Shown piece by piece: positions 34,310 to 46,393 of a DNA stretch of 64,000 nucleotides. The notes under the pieces are model-generated. The model was not told the origin of the DNA. It was given only the letters and a program-made list of their open reading frames with translations, and made no database searches. The DNA comes from Alviniconcha marisindica. Its lineage: Eukaryota > Mollusca > Gastropoda > Provannidae. The position numbers were made by a program, and so were the translations under genes. Numbering within the stretch: the stretch's first letter is position 1; every line of letters begins with the position of its first letter. The stretch lies in the NCBI GenBank assembly GCA_018857735.1, contig JABMCL010000934.1, positions 392,001 through 456,000 of the forward strand, given 5' to 3'.

Positions 34310-35605
34310 ACAGCCTGGTCAGCAATGGATGACACCTCAGGGTCAGCAGCGGATGACACCTCAGGGTCAGCAGCGGATGACACCTCAGGGTCAGCAGCGG
34401 ATGACACCTCAGGGTCAGCAGCGGATGACACCTCAGGGTCAGCAGCGGATGACACCTCAGGGTCAGCAGCGGATGACACCTCAGGGTCAGCAGCGGATGA
34501 CACCTCAGGGTCAGCAGCGGATGACACCTCAGGGTCAGCAACGGATGACACCTCAGGGTCAGCAACAGATGACACCTCAGGGTCAGCAACGGGTGACACC
34601 TCAGGGTCAGCAACGATGACACCTCAGGGTCAGCAACGGATGACACCTCAGGGTCAGCAACAGATGACACCTCAGGGTCAGCAACGGATGACACCTCAGG
34701 GTCAGCAACAGATGACACCTCAGGGTCAGCAACGGATGACACCTCAGGGTCAGCAACAGATGACACCTCAGGGTCAGCAACGGATGACACCTCAGGGTCA
34801 GCAACAGATGACACCTCAGGGTCAGCAACGGATGACACCCCAAGGTCAGCAAAGGGTGACACCCCAAGGTCAGCAAAGGGTGACACCTCAAGGTCAGCAA
34901 TGAATGACACCTCAGGGTCAGCAACAGATGACACCTCAGGGTCAGCAATGGATAACACCTGAAGGTCAGCAATGGATAACACCTCAAGGTCAGCAACAGA
35001 TGACACCTCAGGGTCAGCAATGGATGGCACCTCAGGGTCAGCAACAGATGACACCTCAGGGTCAGCAATGGATGACACCCCAAGGTCAGCAAAGGGTGAC
35101 ACCCCAAGGTCAGCAAAGGGTGACACCTCAAGGTCAGCAATGGATGACACCTCAGGGTCAGCAACAGATGACACCTCTGGGTCAGCAATGGATGACACCT
35201 CAGGGTCAGCAATGGATGACACCTCAGGGTCAACAACAGATGACACCTCAGGGTCAGCAATGGATGACACCTCAGGGTCAGCAATGGATGACACCCCAAG
35301 GTCAGCAAAGGGTGACACCCCAAGGTCAGCAATGGATGACACCTCAAGGTCAGCAATGAATGACACCTCAGGGTCAGCAACACAACAGATGACACCTCAG
35401 GGTCAGCAATGGATAACACCTCAAGGTCAGCAACAGATGACACCTCAGGGTCAGCAATGGATGACACCTCACGGTCAGCAACAGATGATACCTCAAAGTC
35501 AGCAATGGATGACACCTCAGGGTCAGCAACAGATGACACTTCAAGGTCAGCAATGGATGACACCTCCGGGTCAGCAACAGATGACACCTCAAGGTCAGCA
35601 ACACT
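34310..35605. repeat. 21/24-bp minisatellite, ~55-60 copies
   Basis: Core unit GATGACACCTCAGGGTCAGC plus A/GCA or A/ATG. The 24-bp unit keeps frame, giving ORFs up to 366 codons in several frames (VADPEVSS on minus; TPQGQQ or DDTSGSA on plus). Not in frame with exon 8. Sub-patterns of longer period are visible (CCCCAAGGTCAGCAAAGGGT cassettes at 34835, 35080 and 35290). Confidence 0.95.
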
Positions 35606-36089
35606 GACTCACTGAACATGGCTTACACTGTCCTACAACTCACTCAGTGCCCTCCAAAAGGTTTGGCTATTAACAAAATTGTGAAAGCAACATAGCACTG
35701 AAACATAAACAACGCACCTTAAAAATGAGTTCCATCTCAATTTAAAGTGCTGGTGTAAGCAATGTGGATGATCATAAAAGAAATGCCTGATATAATTAAA
35801 CTTACTGCTGTTTCAGAGACCTATGGCAAAACCAGTTATGGCAATGGTTGGAGGAAGGATGTCGTAAATCAATGCTTGGAGTTCAACACTGAACGTGTAT
35901 TACACTGAATTAATATGGTGTACACTGTGCAACACTAAACATGGCATACACTGTGTTACACTGACTGAATATGGCCTCCACTGTGCTACACTGACTAAAA
36001 ATGGTCTACACTGTTCTATACCGACTGAACATGGCCTACATTGTGCTGGACTGAAGATAGGTTATACTGCGCTACACTGACTGAACATG

Positions 36090-37000
36090 ATGTTTGCTGT
36101 GCTACACTAAGTGAATGTCCTACACAGTGTGGCTTAACAGGGTCCATGCTGTGCTACACTAAGTGAATGTCCTACATCATGTGGCTTAACAGGGTCCATG
36201 CTGTGCTACACTAAGTGAATGTCCTACATCATGTGGCTTAACAGGGTCCATGCTTTTGCTACACTAAGTGAATGTCCTACACTGTGTGGCTTAACAGGGT
36301 CCATGCTGTGCTACACTAAGTGAACAGGTCCTACACCATGTGGCTTAACAGGGTCCAAGCTGTGCTACGCTAAGTGAACAGGTCCTACACCGTGTGGCAT
36401 AACAGGGTCCAAGCTGTGCTACACTAAGTGAACAGGTCCTACACTGTGTGGCTTAACAGGGTCCATGCTGTGCTACACTAAGTGAATGTCCTACATCATG
36501 TGGCTTAACAGGGTCCATGCTGTGCTACACTAAGTGAATGTCCTACACTGTGTGGCTTAACAGGGTCCATGCTGTGCTACACTAAGTGAATGTCCTTTTC
36601 ATGTAGCTTAACAGGGTCCATGCTGTGCTACACTAAGTGAATGTCCTACATGTGTGGCTTAACAGGGTCCATGCTGTGCTACACTAAGTGAATGTCCTAC
36701 ATTTTGGCTTAACAGGGTCCATGCTGTGCTACACTAAGTGAATGTCCTACACTGTGTGGCTTAACAGGGTCCATGCTGTGCTACACTAAGTGAATGTCCT
36801 ACATCATGTGGCTTAACAGGGTCCATGCTGTGCTACACTAAGTGAATGTCCTACATGTGTGGCTTAACAGGGTCCATGCTGTGCTACACTAAGTGAATGT
36901 CCTACATTGTGGCTTAACAGGGTCCATGCTGTGCTACACTAAGTGAATGTCCTACACGTGTGGCTTAACAGGGTCCATGCTGTGCTACACTTACATGTCC
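36090..37000. repeat. ~52-bp minisatellite, ~17 copies
   Basis: Unit around CAGGGTCCATGCTGTGCTAC and CTAAGTGAATGTCCTACA with variable gaps after CCTACA. The right end (37000-37240) is strongly degraded. Confidence 0.93.
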
Positions 37001-37239
37001 TACATCAGTCTTAAAGGGCCATGAACATGTGCTACCTGTGACCCTACACCTGTGCTTAACAGGGTCCATGCTGTGGGGTACACTAGTAATGTCCCTGTGG
37101 ACAGGGTCCATGAGGCACACAAAAGTGGTAAGCCAACTGGTGTAGTGCATAACAGGGTCATGTGTGTAAGCAACAACTGCAGGTCCCGGGGACACAGGCT
37201 ACAGGGCCATGCTGTGGTACACTGTGACACCTTAGTCAG

Positions 37240-38300
37240 CTGATGTGTGACCCATGACACACATCAGGGACAGTGAGTACAGCAACAACTGCAGGATCTG
37301 GGGACACACAGTGATGTGAGACCCTGACACACATCTCAGTACAGTGAGAGACCTCAGGACTGGGGCACACAGTTGTATGTGAGACCCGTGACACACAAAC
37401 AGTACAGTGAGTACAGCAACAACTGCAGGATCTGGGGACACACAGTGTATGTGAGACCCGTGACACACATCAATCAGTACAGTGAGTACAGCAACAACTG
37501 CAGGATCTGGGGACACACAGTTGCATGTGAGACCCTGACACACATCAATCAGTCAGTGAGTACAGCAACAACTGCAGGATCTGGGGACACACAGTGGTAG
37601 TGAGACCCGTGACACACATCAATCAGTACAGTGAGTACAGCAACAACTGCAGGATCTGGGGACACACAGTTGTATGTGAGACCCGTGACACACATCAATC
37701 AGTACAGTGAGTACAGCAACAACTGCAGGATCTGGGGACACACAGTTGTACATGAGACCCATGACACACATCAGTCAGCCATGCCTACAGTGAGTACAGC
37801 AACAACTGCAGGATCTGGGGACACACAGTTGCATGTGAGACCCGTGACACACATCAATCAGTACAGTGAGTACAGCAACAACTGCAGGATCTGGGGACAC
37901 ACAGTTGTATGTGAGACCCGTGACACACATCAATCAGTACAGTGAGTACAGCAACAACTGCAGGATCTGGGGACACACAGTTGTATGTGAGACCCGTGAC
38001 ACACATCAATCAGTACAGTGAGTACAGCAACAACTGCAGGATCTGGGGACACAGCATGCATGAGACCCAATGAAAACATCAATCAGTACAGTGAGACACA
38101 ACAACTCAGGATCTGGGGACCACAGTCTGATGTGAGTTTATGACACAATTAATCAGTACCAGGGGGAGTACAGCAACAACTGCAGGATCTGGGGACACAC
38201 AGTGGTACGTGAGACCCGTGACACACATCAATCAGTACAGTGAGTACAGCAACAACTGCAGGATCTGGGGACACAGTCATACATGAGACCAATGACACAC
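37240..38300. repeat. ~73-bp minisatellite, ~13 copies
   Basis: Unit around AGTACAGCAACAACTGCAGG and ATCTGGGGACACACAGTTGT plus GAGACCCGTGACACACATCA. Confidence 0.93.
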
Positions 38301-38529
38301 ATCAGTACAGCGAGACCTATGAGAAACATCAGTATGAGACCCATGGCACACATCAGTATAAGAGACCTATGGACATCAGTATATGATGATAGCACTGAAT
38401 TTATGGTCACGATACCAGGGACATTACCAGATAATGAGTAACCATTGGTAACTCATGTCTTTGTTGTTGTGTTTATGTGCAATGTCTTGTGAGCATTAAA
38501 TTACTCTCTTATTTGTTGATCAGTATGGT

Positions 38530-39970
38530 GAGCCCATGACACACATCAGTATACAGAGACCCATGGCACACACCAGTATAATGAGACCCATGGCACACAA
38601 TAGTATGGTCAGACCCATGGCACACATCAGTATAATGAGACCCATGGCACATACCAGTATAATGAGACCCACAGCACACAATAGTATGGTCAGACCCATG
38701 GCACACACCAGAATAATGAGACCCATGGCACACAATAGTATGGTCAGACCCATGACACACAACAGTATAATGAGACCCATGGCACACAATAGTATGGTCA
38801 GACCCATGGCACACACCAGAATAATGAGACCCATGGCACACAACAGTATAATGAGACCCATGGCACACGATAGTATAATGAGACCCATGGCACACAATAG
38901 TATGGTCAGACCCATGGCACACACCAGAATAATGAGACCCATGGCACACAACAGTATAATGAGACCCATGGCACACAATAGTATGGTCAGACCCATGACA
39001 CACAACAGTATAATGAGACCCATGGCACACAATAGTATGGTCAGACCCATGACACACAACAGTATAATGAGACCCATGGCACACAACAGTATAATGAGAC
39101 CCATGGCACACAACAGTATGGTCAGACCCATGGCACACATCAGTATAATGAGACCCATGGCACACTTTTTATATGGTCAGACCCATGGCACGCAACAGTA
39201 AGACCCATGGCACACATCAGTATACAGAGACCCGTGGCACACATCAGTATACAGAGACCTGTGGCACACATCAGTATACAGAGACCCATGGCACACGTCA
39301 GTATACAGAGACCTGTGGCACACGTCAGCATACAGAGACCCATGGCATACGTCAGTATACAGAGACCTGTGGCACATGTCAGTATACAGAGACCCGTGGC
39401 ACACGTCAGTATACAGAGACCCGTGGCACACGTCAGTATACAGAGACCTGTGGCACACGTCAGTATACAGAGACCCGTGGCATACGTCAGTATACAGAGA
39501 CCCGTGGCACACGTCAGTATACAGAGACCTGTGGCACACGTCAGTATACAGAGACCCGTGGCACACGTCAGTATACAGAGACCCGTGGCACACGTCAGTA
39601 TACAGAGACCCGTGGCACACTAGTATACAGAGACCGTGGCATCAGTATACAGAGACCCGTGGCACACATCAGTATACAGAGACCCGTGGCACACATCAGT
39701 ATACAGAGACCTGTGGCACACATCAGTATACAGAGACCCGTGGCACACATCAGTATACAGAGACCTGTGGCACACGTCAGTATACAGAGACCCGTGGCAC
39801 ACATCAGTATACAGAGACCTGTGGCACACGTCAGTATACAGAGACCTGTGGCACACATCAGTATACAGAGACCCGTGGCACACATCAGTATACAGAGACC
39901 CATGGCACACATCAGTATACAGAGACCCGTGGCATACATCAGTATACAGAGACCCGTGGCACACATCAGT
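38530..39970. repeat. ~30-bp minisatellite in two blocks, ~48 copies
   Basis: Block 1 (38530-39190): CCCATGGCACACAATAGTAT with ATAATGAGA or GGTCAGA spacers alternating in a higher-order pattern. Block 2 (39190-39970): AGTATACAGAGACCCGTGGC. The 30-bp unit is open in many frames on both strands; none treated as coding. Confidence 0.95.
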
Positions 39971-40039
39971 GTGATTATACCAATACCACTGAGCTATAGG
40001 TCATATCCCATCTACATGACGGTTAGGAAACAGCGCAGC

Positions 40040-40290
40040 AAGTCAGTGGCCTTTGTTGGCTGTGATTAGTGTTCTGAAGCTGTCAGCTGAGTCAGTCCAC
40101 TGTCACTGGCTGTGAACTGGGCTGTTGTAGAGGTGGTTTGGGCTATCTCAGTATCTGGGACAGTCTGCACACAAGGTTTATGGAGGGTTGGTTTGGCTGT
40201 GAACCGGGGTGTTGGAGAGGTGGTTTGGCCATCAGGGACAGTCTGCACACAAGTTTTACGGAGGGCTGGTGGTGCAGAGCAAGTGCACTC
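40040..40290 (-). other. Thr/Pro/Ser-rich open frame with two ~28-residue repeats
   Basis: Minus-strand frame reads KPCVQTVPDTEIAQTTSTT and, upstream, CVQTVPDGQTTSPTPRFTA, ending at TAA. It might be a disordered HTT exon lying between exons 7 and 8, or just a diverged duplication. It does not resemble known HTT and no clean splice frame was found. Confidence 0.25.
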
Positions 40291-41379
40291 GCTTTCACAG
40301 TAAAGTCAAAAGTCAAGTTAAATTATTTGTCCAGTACAGCTACTGAACTAGGAGCACTAGTTACTAGTACTAACTACTATTAGTACAGTACTAGTACTAG
40401 TAGTAACTTGAAGAAGTTGAAGGCAAACGTTTACAGGTAAAAACTAGCATGTACAACTACAACTGCCAATCTAACAGAACCACTGAATCTGCTGTTCCCC
40501 TCCTCCCTTATCTTGAACTTTACAAATTAATTCACACTGACTGAGCCTAGTTCAGAAGTTGCTGATTTAGGTAAAGTGATCAAGCTCTATTTTTGTTAAT
40601 TCACATTCTAAATAAGTTGTTGCTTTTTATTAATGCCAAGGTAACAAGATAGGTCACTGAGCATGAGAGTCTTCTTCCACCATTCCATGTTTTTTCAACC
40701 ACTTTTACTTTAGCTTTCACTTTTACTTTTAGAGATCTACAATGATTGATGTTGTGAGTGTAACAGGGAATGTACATTATAATAATAATATATTGCTTTG
40801 ACTCAGTCTGAGTTTGACCAAGGTTCCCATTAATGCACAAATGGGCATCCGTTATGCACTAGTACTGAAAAGGATGCACTAAACTTAAGCCTAGAGGGTC
40901 CCATGGGATGCACTAAGAACCTGCCAGGAAGTCCAGACCTCCTTTTCCCAACTGATAGAAAATGGGGTCATGTCCACTATTCCTACCACCTCTGTCTCAA
41001 AACCAACAGCTACCTTACACTGTCTTTGTTACTGACAAGAACACATTCTCCCAAACTTCATGAGGTGCCGGTACACAGGACTACACAGGCTCTTTCAACA
41101 TCAGTGGTCAGACACAAATACACCAGCACACACCTAACAAAGATATCAAACAAGTAAGTAGTAAACATGGTGCTTAACATCCACACAAACCATAAGGCTT
41201 ATCAGGGATGGGGGAGAAGGGGGGGAAAGAGGTGTGGAGGTGGGGGAAGAGGGAGCTTATATGACTATTGCTACACTGTCATCACCAGTATGACTCCTGC
41301 ATAAAGATAGGCAGCAAGGACAGCCAGTTTAATATTTCATTAATTGTGAGGGACAAAGTCACCAGACAGTGTCCACAGA

Positions 41380-41487
41380 CCACAACTTTTGAAGAGAAAG
41401 GAGAGCGTCAAGCTGAAGCGGATTCAAACTGAGGCCCCTCTGCTCACCGGCCTAATGCCTTACCGCTCGGCCAAACTGGTTCTCTGT
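41380..41487 (-). mobile_element. tRNA-Leu-like SINE head
   Basis: Minus strand reads TTTGGCCGAGCGGTAAGGC (A box) and, after the expected gap, CAGTTTGAATCCGCTTCAGC (B box near AGTTTGAATCC). The anticodon arm is not tRNA-like and there is no 3' CCA-end pairing, so this is a SINE head rather than a gene. The body may extend left to ~41200. Confidence 0.7.
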
Positions 41488-41559
41488 ATCAAACTTGTTG
41501 ATGTGGGGCTTAATGTCTTCAGATGTCCGGCATGTATCAGTTGTCAAGCTGATGCAAGT

Positions 41560-42190
41560 CAGATCCAACAGTATCAGTTGTCAAGTTGATGCAAGTTAGA
41601 TCTGACCTGTGTATCAGTTGTCAAGCTGATGCAAGTTATATCAAACATGTATCAGTTGTCCAACTGTTGCAAGTTATATTCAACATGTATCAGTTGTCCA
41701 GCTGATGCAAGTTAGATCCGACATGTATCAGTTGCCAGCTGATGCAAGTTAGATCCGGCATGTATCCATTGTCCAACTGATGCAAGTTAAATCCAACATG
41801 TATCAGTTGTCCAACTGATGCAAGTTAGATCTGACATGTATCTGTTGTCAAGCTGATGCAAGTTAGATCCGACATGTATCAGTTGTCAAGCGGATGTTAG
41901 TTAGATTTGACATGTATCAGTTGTCAAGCGGATGTTAGTTAGATCTGACATGTATCAATTGTCAAGCTGATGTTAGTTAGATCCGACATGTATCAGTTGT
42001 CACGCTGATGTTAGTTAGATCCGACATGTATCAATTGTCAAGCTGATGTTAGTTAGATCCGACATGGATCAGTTGTCAAGCTGATGTTAGTTAGATCCGA
42101 CATGTATCAGTTGTCAAGCTGATGTTAGTTAGATCTGACATGGATCAGTTGTCAAGTTGATGCAAGTTAGATCCGACATATATCAGTTGT
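41560..42190. repeat. ~38-bp minisatellite, ~16 copies
   Basis: Unit around ATGTATCAGTTGTCAAGCTG and ATGTTAGTTAGATCCGAC. It lies downstream of exon 7. Confidence 0.95.
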
Positions 42191-42296
42191 CTTATATTTT
42201 GTAACCAACATCAGCATCAGCCTTTAACGACACACATAACACCAACATTACAAACAAACCAGGAGTGATAGTTGCCCCAAACTTCCCTGTCCTGAC

Positions 42297-42481
42297 CTTC
42301 AGCAACTGTTCAGTGCTGACCCCTTCCTCTTTCTCCATCTCCCTGAAGCCAAAGCTGTCCTTCAGACCCTGGGTGCGGCCGTTCAAGGACTGGGCTAGGT
42401 GAGGCATGATGTGACGCAAGCACAAAATGACACCCAGAATGGTGTAGACCTCATGCTCCTTGTCCACAGGCAGTATCAGCT
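42297..42481 (-). CDS. HTT: HTT exon 7 (human exon 8 equivalent)
   Basis: The 185-nt exon encodes LPVDKEHEVYTILGVILCLR, HIMPHLAQSL and later STEQLLK. It matches the human segment with [20 protein letters not shown]. Acceptor GTTGCAG. The donor GTCAGG is chosen because the human boundary falls at the same place. It ends in phase 0, which does not fit exon 8 (needs one carried base), so at least one exon between them is missing. The ~1.3 kb array to the right repeats this acceptor and the exon's first bases. Confidence 0.93.
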
Positions 42482-43810
42482 CTGCAACAAACATAAATAC
42501 TAAATTCTAGTTCTGCAACAAACATAGACACTAAATGATAAGCTCTTCAACAAACAGTGACACTAAATTACCAGCTCTGCAACAAGTGTGGACACTAAAT
42601 GACCAGCTCTGCAACAAGCATGGACACTAAATTAACGCTTTAAAAATACTTATTATTATTATAAGCTCCGCATCAAGCACGGACACTAAATTACCAGCTC
42701 TGCAACAAGCATGGACACTAAATTACAAGCTCTGCAACAAGCATGGACACTAAATTATAAGCTCTGCAACAAACAGTGACACTAAGCACTAAGTTACCAG
42801 CTCTGCAACAAACAGGGACACTAAGTTACCAGCTCCACAACAAGCATGGACACTAAGTTATCAGATCTGCAACAAACAGGAACACTAAGTTACCAGCTCT
42901 GCAACAAAGATGGACACTAAGTTACCAGCTCTGCAACGAACAGGAACACTAGGTTATCAGATCTGCAACAAACAGGGACACTAAGTTATCAGCTCTGCAA
43001 CAAACAGGGACACTAAGTTACCAGCTCTGCAACAAACAGGAAAAACCCCTAAGTTATCAGATCTGCAACAAACAGGAACACTAAGTTACCAGCTCTGCAA
43101 CAAAGATGGACACTAAGTTACCAGCTCTGCAACGAACAGGAACACTAGGTTATCAGATCTGCAACAAACAGGGACACTAAGTTATCAGCTCTGCAACAAA
43201 CAGGGACACTAAGTTACCAGCTCTGCAACAAACAGGAGCACTAAGTTACCAGCTCTGCAACAAACAGGGACACCAAATTACCAGCTCTGCAACAAACAGG
43301 GACACAAAGTTGTCAGCTCTGTAACAAGCAGAACCACTAAGTTGTCAGCTCTGTAACAAGCAGAACCACTAAGTTGTCAGCTCTGTAACAAGCAGGGACA
43401 CTAAGTTGTCAGCTCTGTAACAAGCAGAACCACTAAGTTGTCAGCTCTGTAACAAGCAGAACCACTAAGTTGTCAGCTCTGTAACAAGCAGGGACACTAA
43501 GTTGTCAGCTCTGTAACAAGCAGAACCACTAAGTTGTCAGCTCTGTAACAAGCAGAACCACTAAGTTGTCAGCTCTGTAACAAGCAGGGACACTAAGTTG
43601 TCAGCTCTGTAACAAGCAGAACCACTGTCAGCTCTGTAACAAGCAGGGACACTAAGTTGTCAGCTCTGTAACAAGCAGGGACACTATCAGCTTTGCAACA
43701 AACAGTGACATTAAATTATCATAACTGCAACAAACATGGACATTAAGTTACCAGCTCTGCAACAGCAAGGACACTATCAGCTCTGCAACAAACCGGGACA
43801 GATAGTTACC
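42482..43810. repeat. ~32-bp minisatellite of exon 7 acceptor copies, ~40 copies
   Basis: Minus-strand units read TGTTTGTTGCAG/AGCTGGTAAC, copying the true junction TTTGTTGCAG/AGCTGATAC. A right sub-array has TTACAG/AGCTGACAAC. Larger nested duplications are visible (42860-43160 twice; 43330-43640 in a three-unit cycle). Confidence 0.95.
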
Positions 43811-44189
43811 AGCTCTGTGACAATAAAACAGAAATCCTACCAGGTCTAAAAGTCAATAACAAGCACAGCTTCATACTTACATTTAAACCAACTACAACCA
43901 ACACAAGTAGCACACTCTACAACAGGAACCTCCTACAGTATAAAGTATGCACTGTATGGATTCTGAGGAGGCAAGAAAATATTAAAAATCACAATCCACA
44001 TCTGACAGTTACAACACAGATCTGACTCACTTTAGGTAGGACCAGCCTCTCTTTAGCGCTTGGTAACATGGTCGTCGCAAGGCAAATATTGCTCATTTTC
44101 AACTTGTCATATCTGCCTTGTTCTGTGCAGTTTGGCAATAAAAACTACTGTCTGGCAAAAAACGATCTTTTTACGACCTGTTGATGCCA

Positions 44190-44760
44190 TTGTTTTGGTG
44201 CGTGAATGATGTATTGTGAGTTTGGAAGAAGTTTTAATGAACACACCAAGTGGTCAGAAACCGAGCGTGGTTCTGACATCGAAAGTCAGATCAGCGAGGT
44301 CGGAAAATGGTTGCGTTCGGAAAACCGTTGGGAACTTTTACAAGAAAAACGTACACATATGAAGTTACTATTTTTAGAAAGAGGAATTCCATTAGATTTA
44401 TCCGTTATAAAATTCATTAAAATTCTTCGTTTTTTCGACTGCAGCAAAAATTGAGTCGAAAAATACGTTCATTTTTACCGAAATTTACAAAAGAAAGTTT
44501 GAATGCACCATATTCAATTTGGTATCACTGGAAAGACAAATTTTGCTCTTTAAAACGGTGTATTGTTTGATCCGGAAGCAAGTTCTTGTAAGAGTTCCCG
44601 TGCAACGGAAAGTGGAGACCCCATAGATTTTGTCGTCTGCTCGAGTTGCGCGATCGTTAAAGTCTGCGACTACGCGAGCGGCGCAAAAGATGCTCACCCT
44701 GGAGGAATTGGAAAGAAACCGTGGTATGTTTGTTTATTTTAGCGATAACTAAGTGAGTTT
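44190..44760 (+). promoter_or_regulatory. CpG-richer unique island with possible nested first exon
   Basis: Sequence style changes here: several CG dinucleotides (GTTGCGCGATCG, ACTACGCGAGCGGCGC), no repeats. An ATG at 44690 opens MLTLEELERN and meets a GTATGTTT donor-like site. An 82-codon frame at 44206-44454 lies just upstream. This could be the promoter and first exon of a gene nested in the HTT intron on the opposite strand. No second exon was found. Confidence 0.25.
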
Positions 44761-45317
44761 CTAACACAACCATAACTGTATTTTTGTGCTGTTTACATCT
44801 CTTTGAATGCAACTGAAGCAAATTCATCGTGGTCTGGTCATAGTTTGAACAACATTACAGAGTTATCTCCTCATTATTTCCTCCGAAATGCAAACTGCTG
44901 TAAAAGTAGTAATTTCTTTCCCCGTAAATCCGAACTGACATAAAAACTGATGTATGGTGTATGTTCTCAACAGCGAATTTTTTTAAAGGAAATTTAGCAA
45001 GTGAATGATTTAAAAAAAAATAAAAAAATTGTCAGGGACAATAACTCTGATTTAGCTAGCAGATGCTGCAGTCACGACCCAATATGTTTTTTACAGTAGA
45101 TCTGCTCATCTAGACAAAACAAAATAAAAGCGAGCCACCAGCTAAAATTAATGTTATATTGTGAGTTTGGAATTGTATTTGCTTCTGAAGAATTAATTTC
45201 TTTTCCCCCCATTTTCTTTCTCTTCCACCTTTTGTGCACATAGAAGACCTGGCACACTGGCTCAAAATTACATGATTCTTTCAATCTTTGTATATATAAT
45301 AATAATAATAATTACAA

Positions 45318-45334
45318 GGGGGGGGGGGGGGGGG
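45318..45334. repeat. Poly-G run beside AAT repeat
   Basis: G-run preceded by (TAA)n. Similar long C or G runs occur at 9061, 27695, 29331, 54311 and 62866. Confidence 0.9.
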
Positions 45335-45486
45335 ATTTAAAAAAAAGAAGAAGTAATAATGACAAGTTTTTTGGTTTTTGTTTAACATTTTACAAGCATG
45401 ATTGACAAGACAGACTATGGTAACAGACAGAAATAACTAAGTCAATAAGAAAGACCGAACAGGAAACAAAATGAAAGAATAATCTC

Positions 45487-45532
<46 letters not shown>

Positions 45533-46159
45533 ACACACTTCAAGAGCCACATCAAATGTGGGGTTGGGAGGGGGTGGGGGAAATAAAATAACTCACAGAG
45601 CAACATTAAATACAGTTTTGAGCATGTCAATTTTTAAATGTCATTGAAGTGGGACTCCAATTTTTGTTAGTTTCCTTAATAATCCAGGTCTTTTATCTAA
45701 GGTAGGGAAGTTTTTTGTTTTTAAGTATTGTCAAATAATGGCTAGAGCGACTCCAGTTGGGGTTTTGCTTCTGGGATTGTTTCAGTAGCTGAGACTGGTA
45801 GTAGTAGTCAAATACCTGAAAATTAGTTCTTGTCTGCTTCCTTTTGTTTGTACCTTTCTGATTTATTTATTTCTCAAGTTATTACTGCATGATTCACACA
45901 AAGTCAAGTAAGTGATATTTACAAACTTCAGAATTTGATGATTTAATCGGTGAGTATTAAGTGTATTTAATAGGTGAATATTAAGTGTTAGTGTGCTGTT
46001 TATGTGGAAATAAATCTTTTTTACCTGTTTGTTTATATATTTCTTTGTTAATGATTTCAGAGGATGATCAGTTTCATCATCTTGAGGAGAGAATTGGTCC
46101 TTTTTTTTTCTTTTCTTTTTCCCCTGTGGGGCTTTTATTTATTAACATGCATCCATCCA

Positions 46160-46261
46160 TTACAATACAGTTTCTCTCTCTCTCTCTCTTCCCCCTCCCT
46201 CTCTCTCTCCATTCATATACCTAAGGCAAAGTACGAAGAAAAAGAAAAGAAAGAAACAAAT

Positions 46262-46316
<55 letters not shown>

Positions 46317-46345
46317 AAAAAGAAAAAAAAAAAAAAAAGAACCAT
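46160..46345. repeat. Simple-repeat cluster at LINE 3' end
   Basis: Plus strand: CT-rich tract (46170-46210), (CA)n (46262-46312), A-rich (46313-46340), then the LINE 3' end. Confidence 0.9.
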
Positions 46346-46393
46346 GGTAATAAATACACTTTACAAGATTATTAAGGTCATTAACAACCTTGT

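Noticed and set aside
38509..40069. Overlapping 200-300 codon ORFs in both directions
   Set aside because: 30-bp repeat unit, open in several frames; no protein family.
41420..41487. tRNA-Leu gene
   Set aside because: A and B boxes present but the anticodon and acceptor stems do not pair; SINE head.
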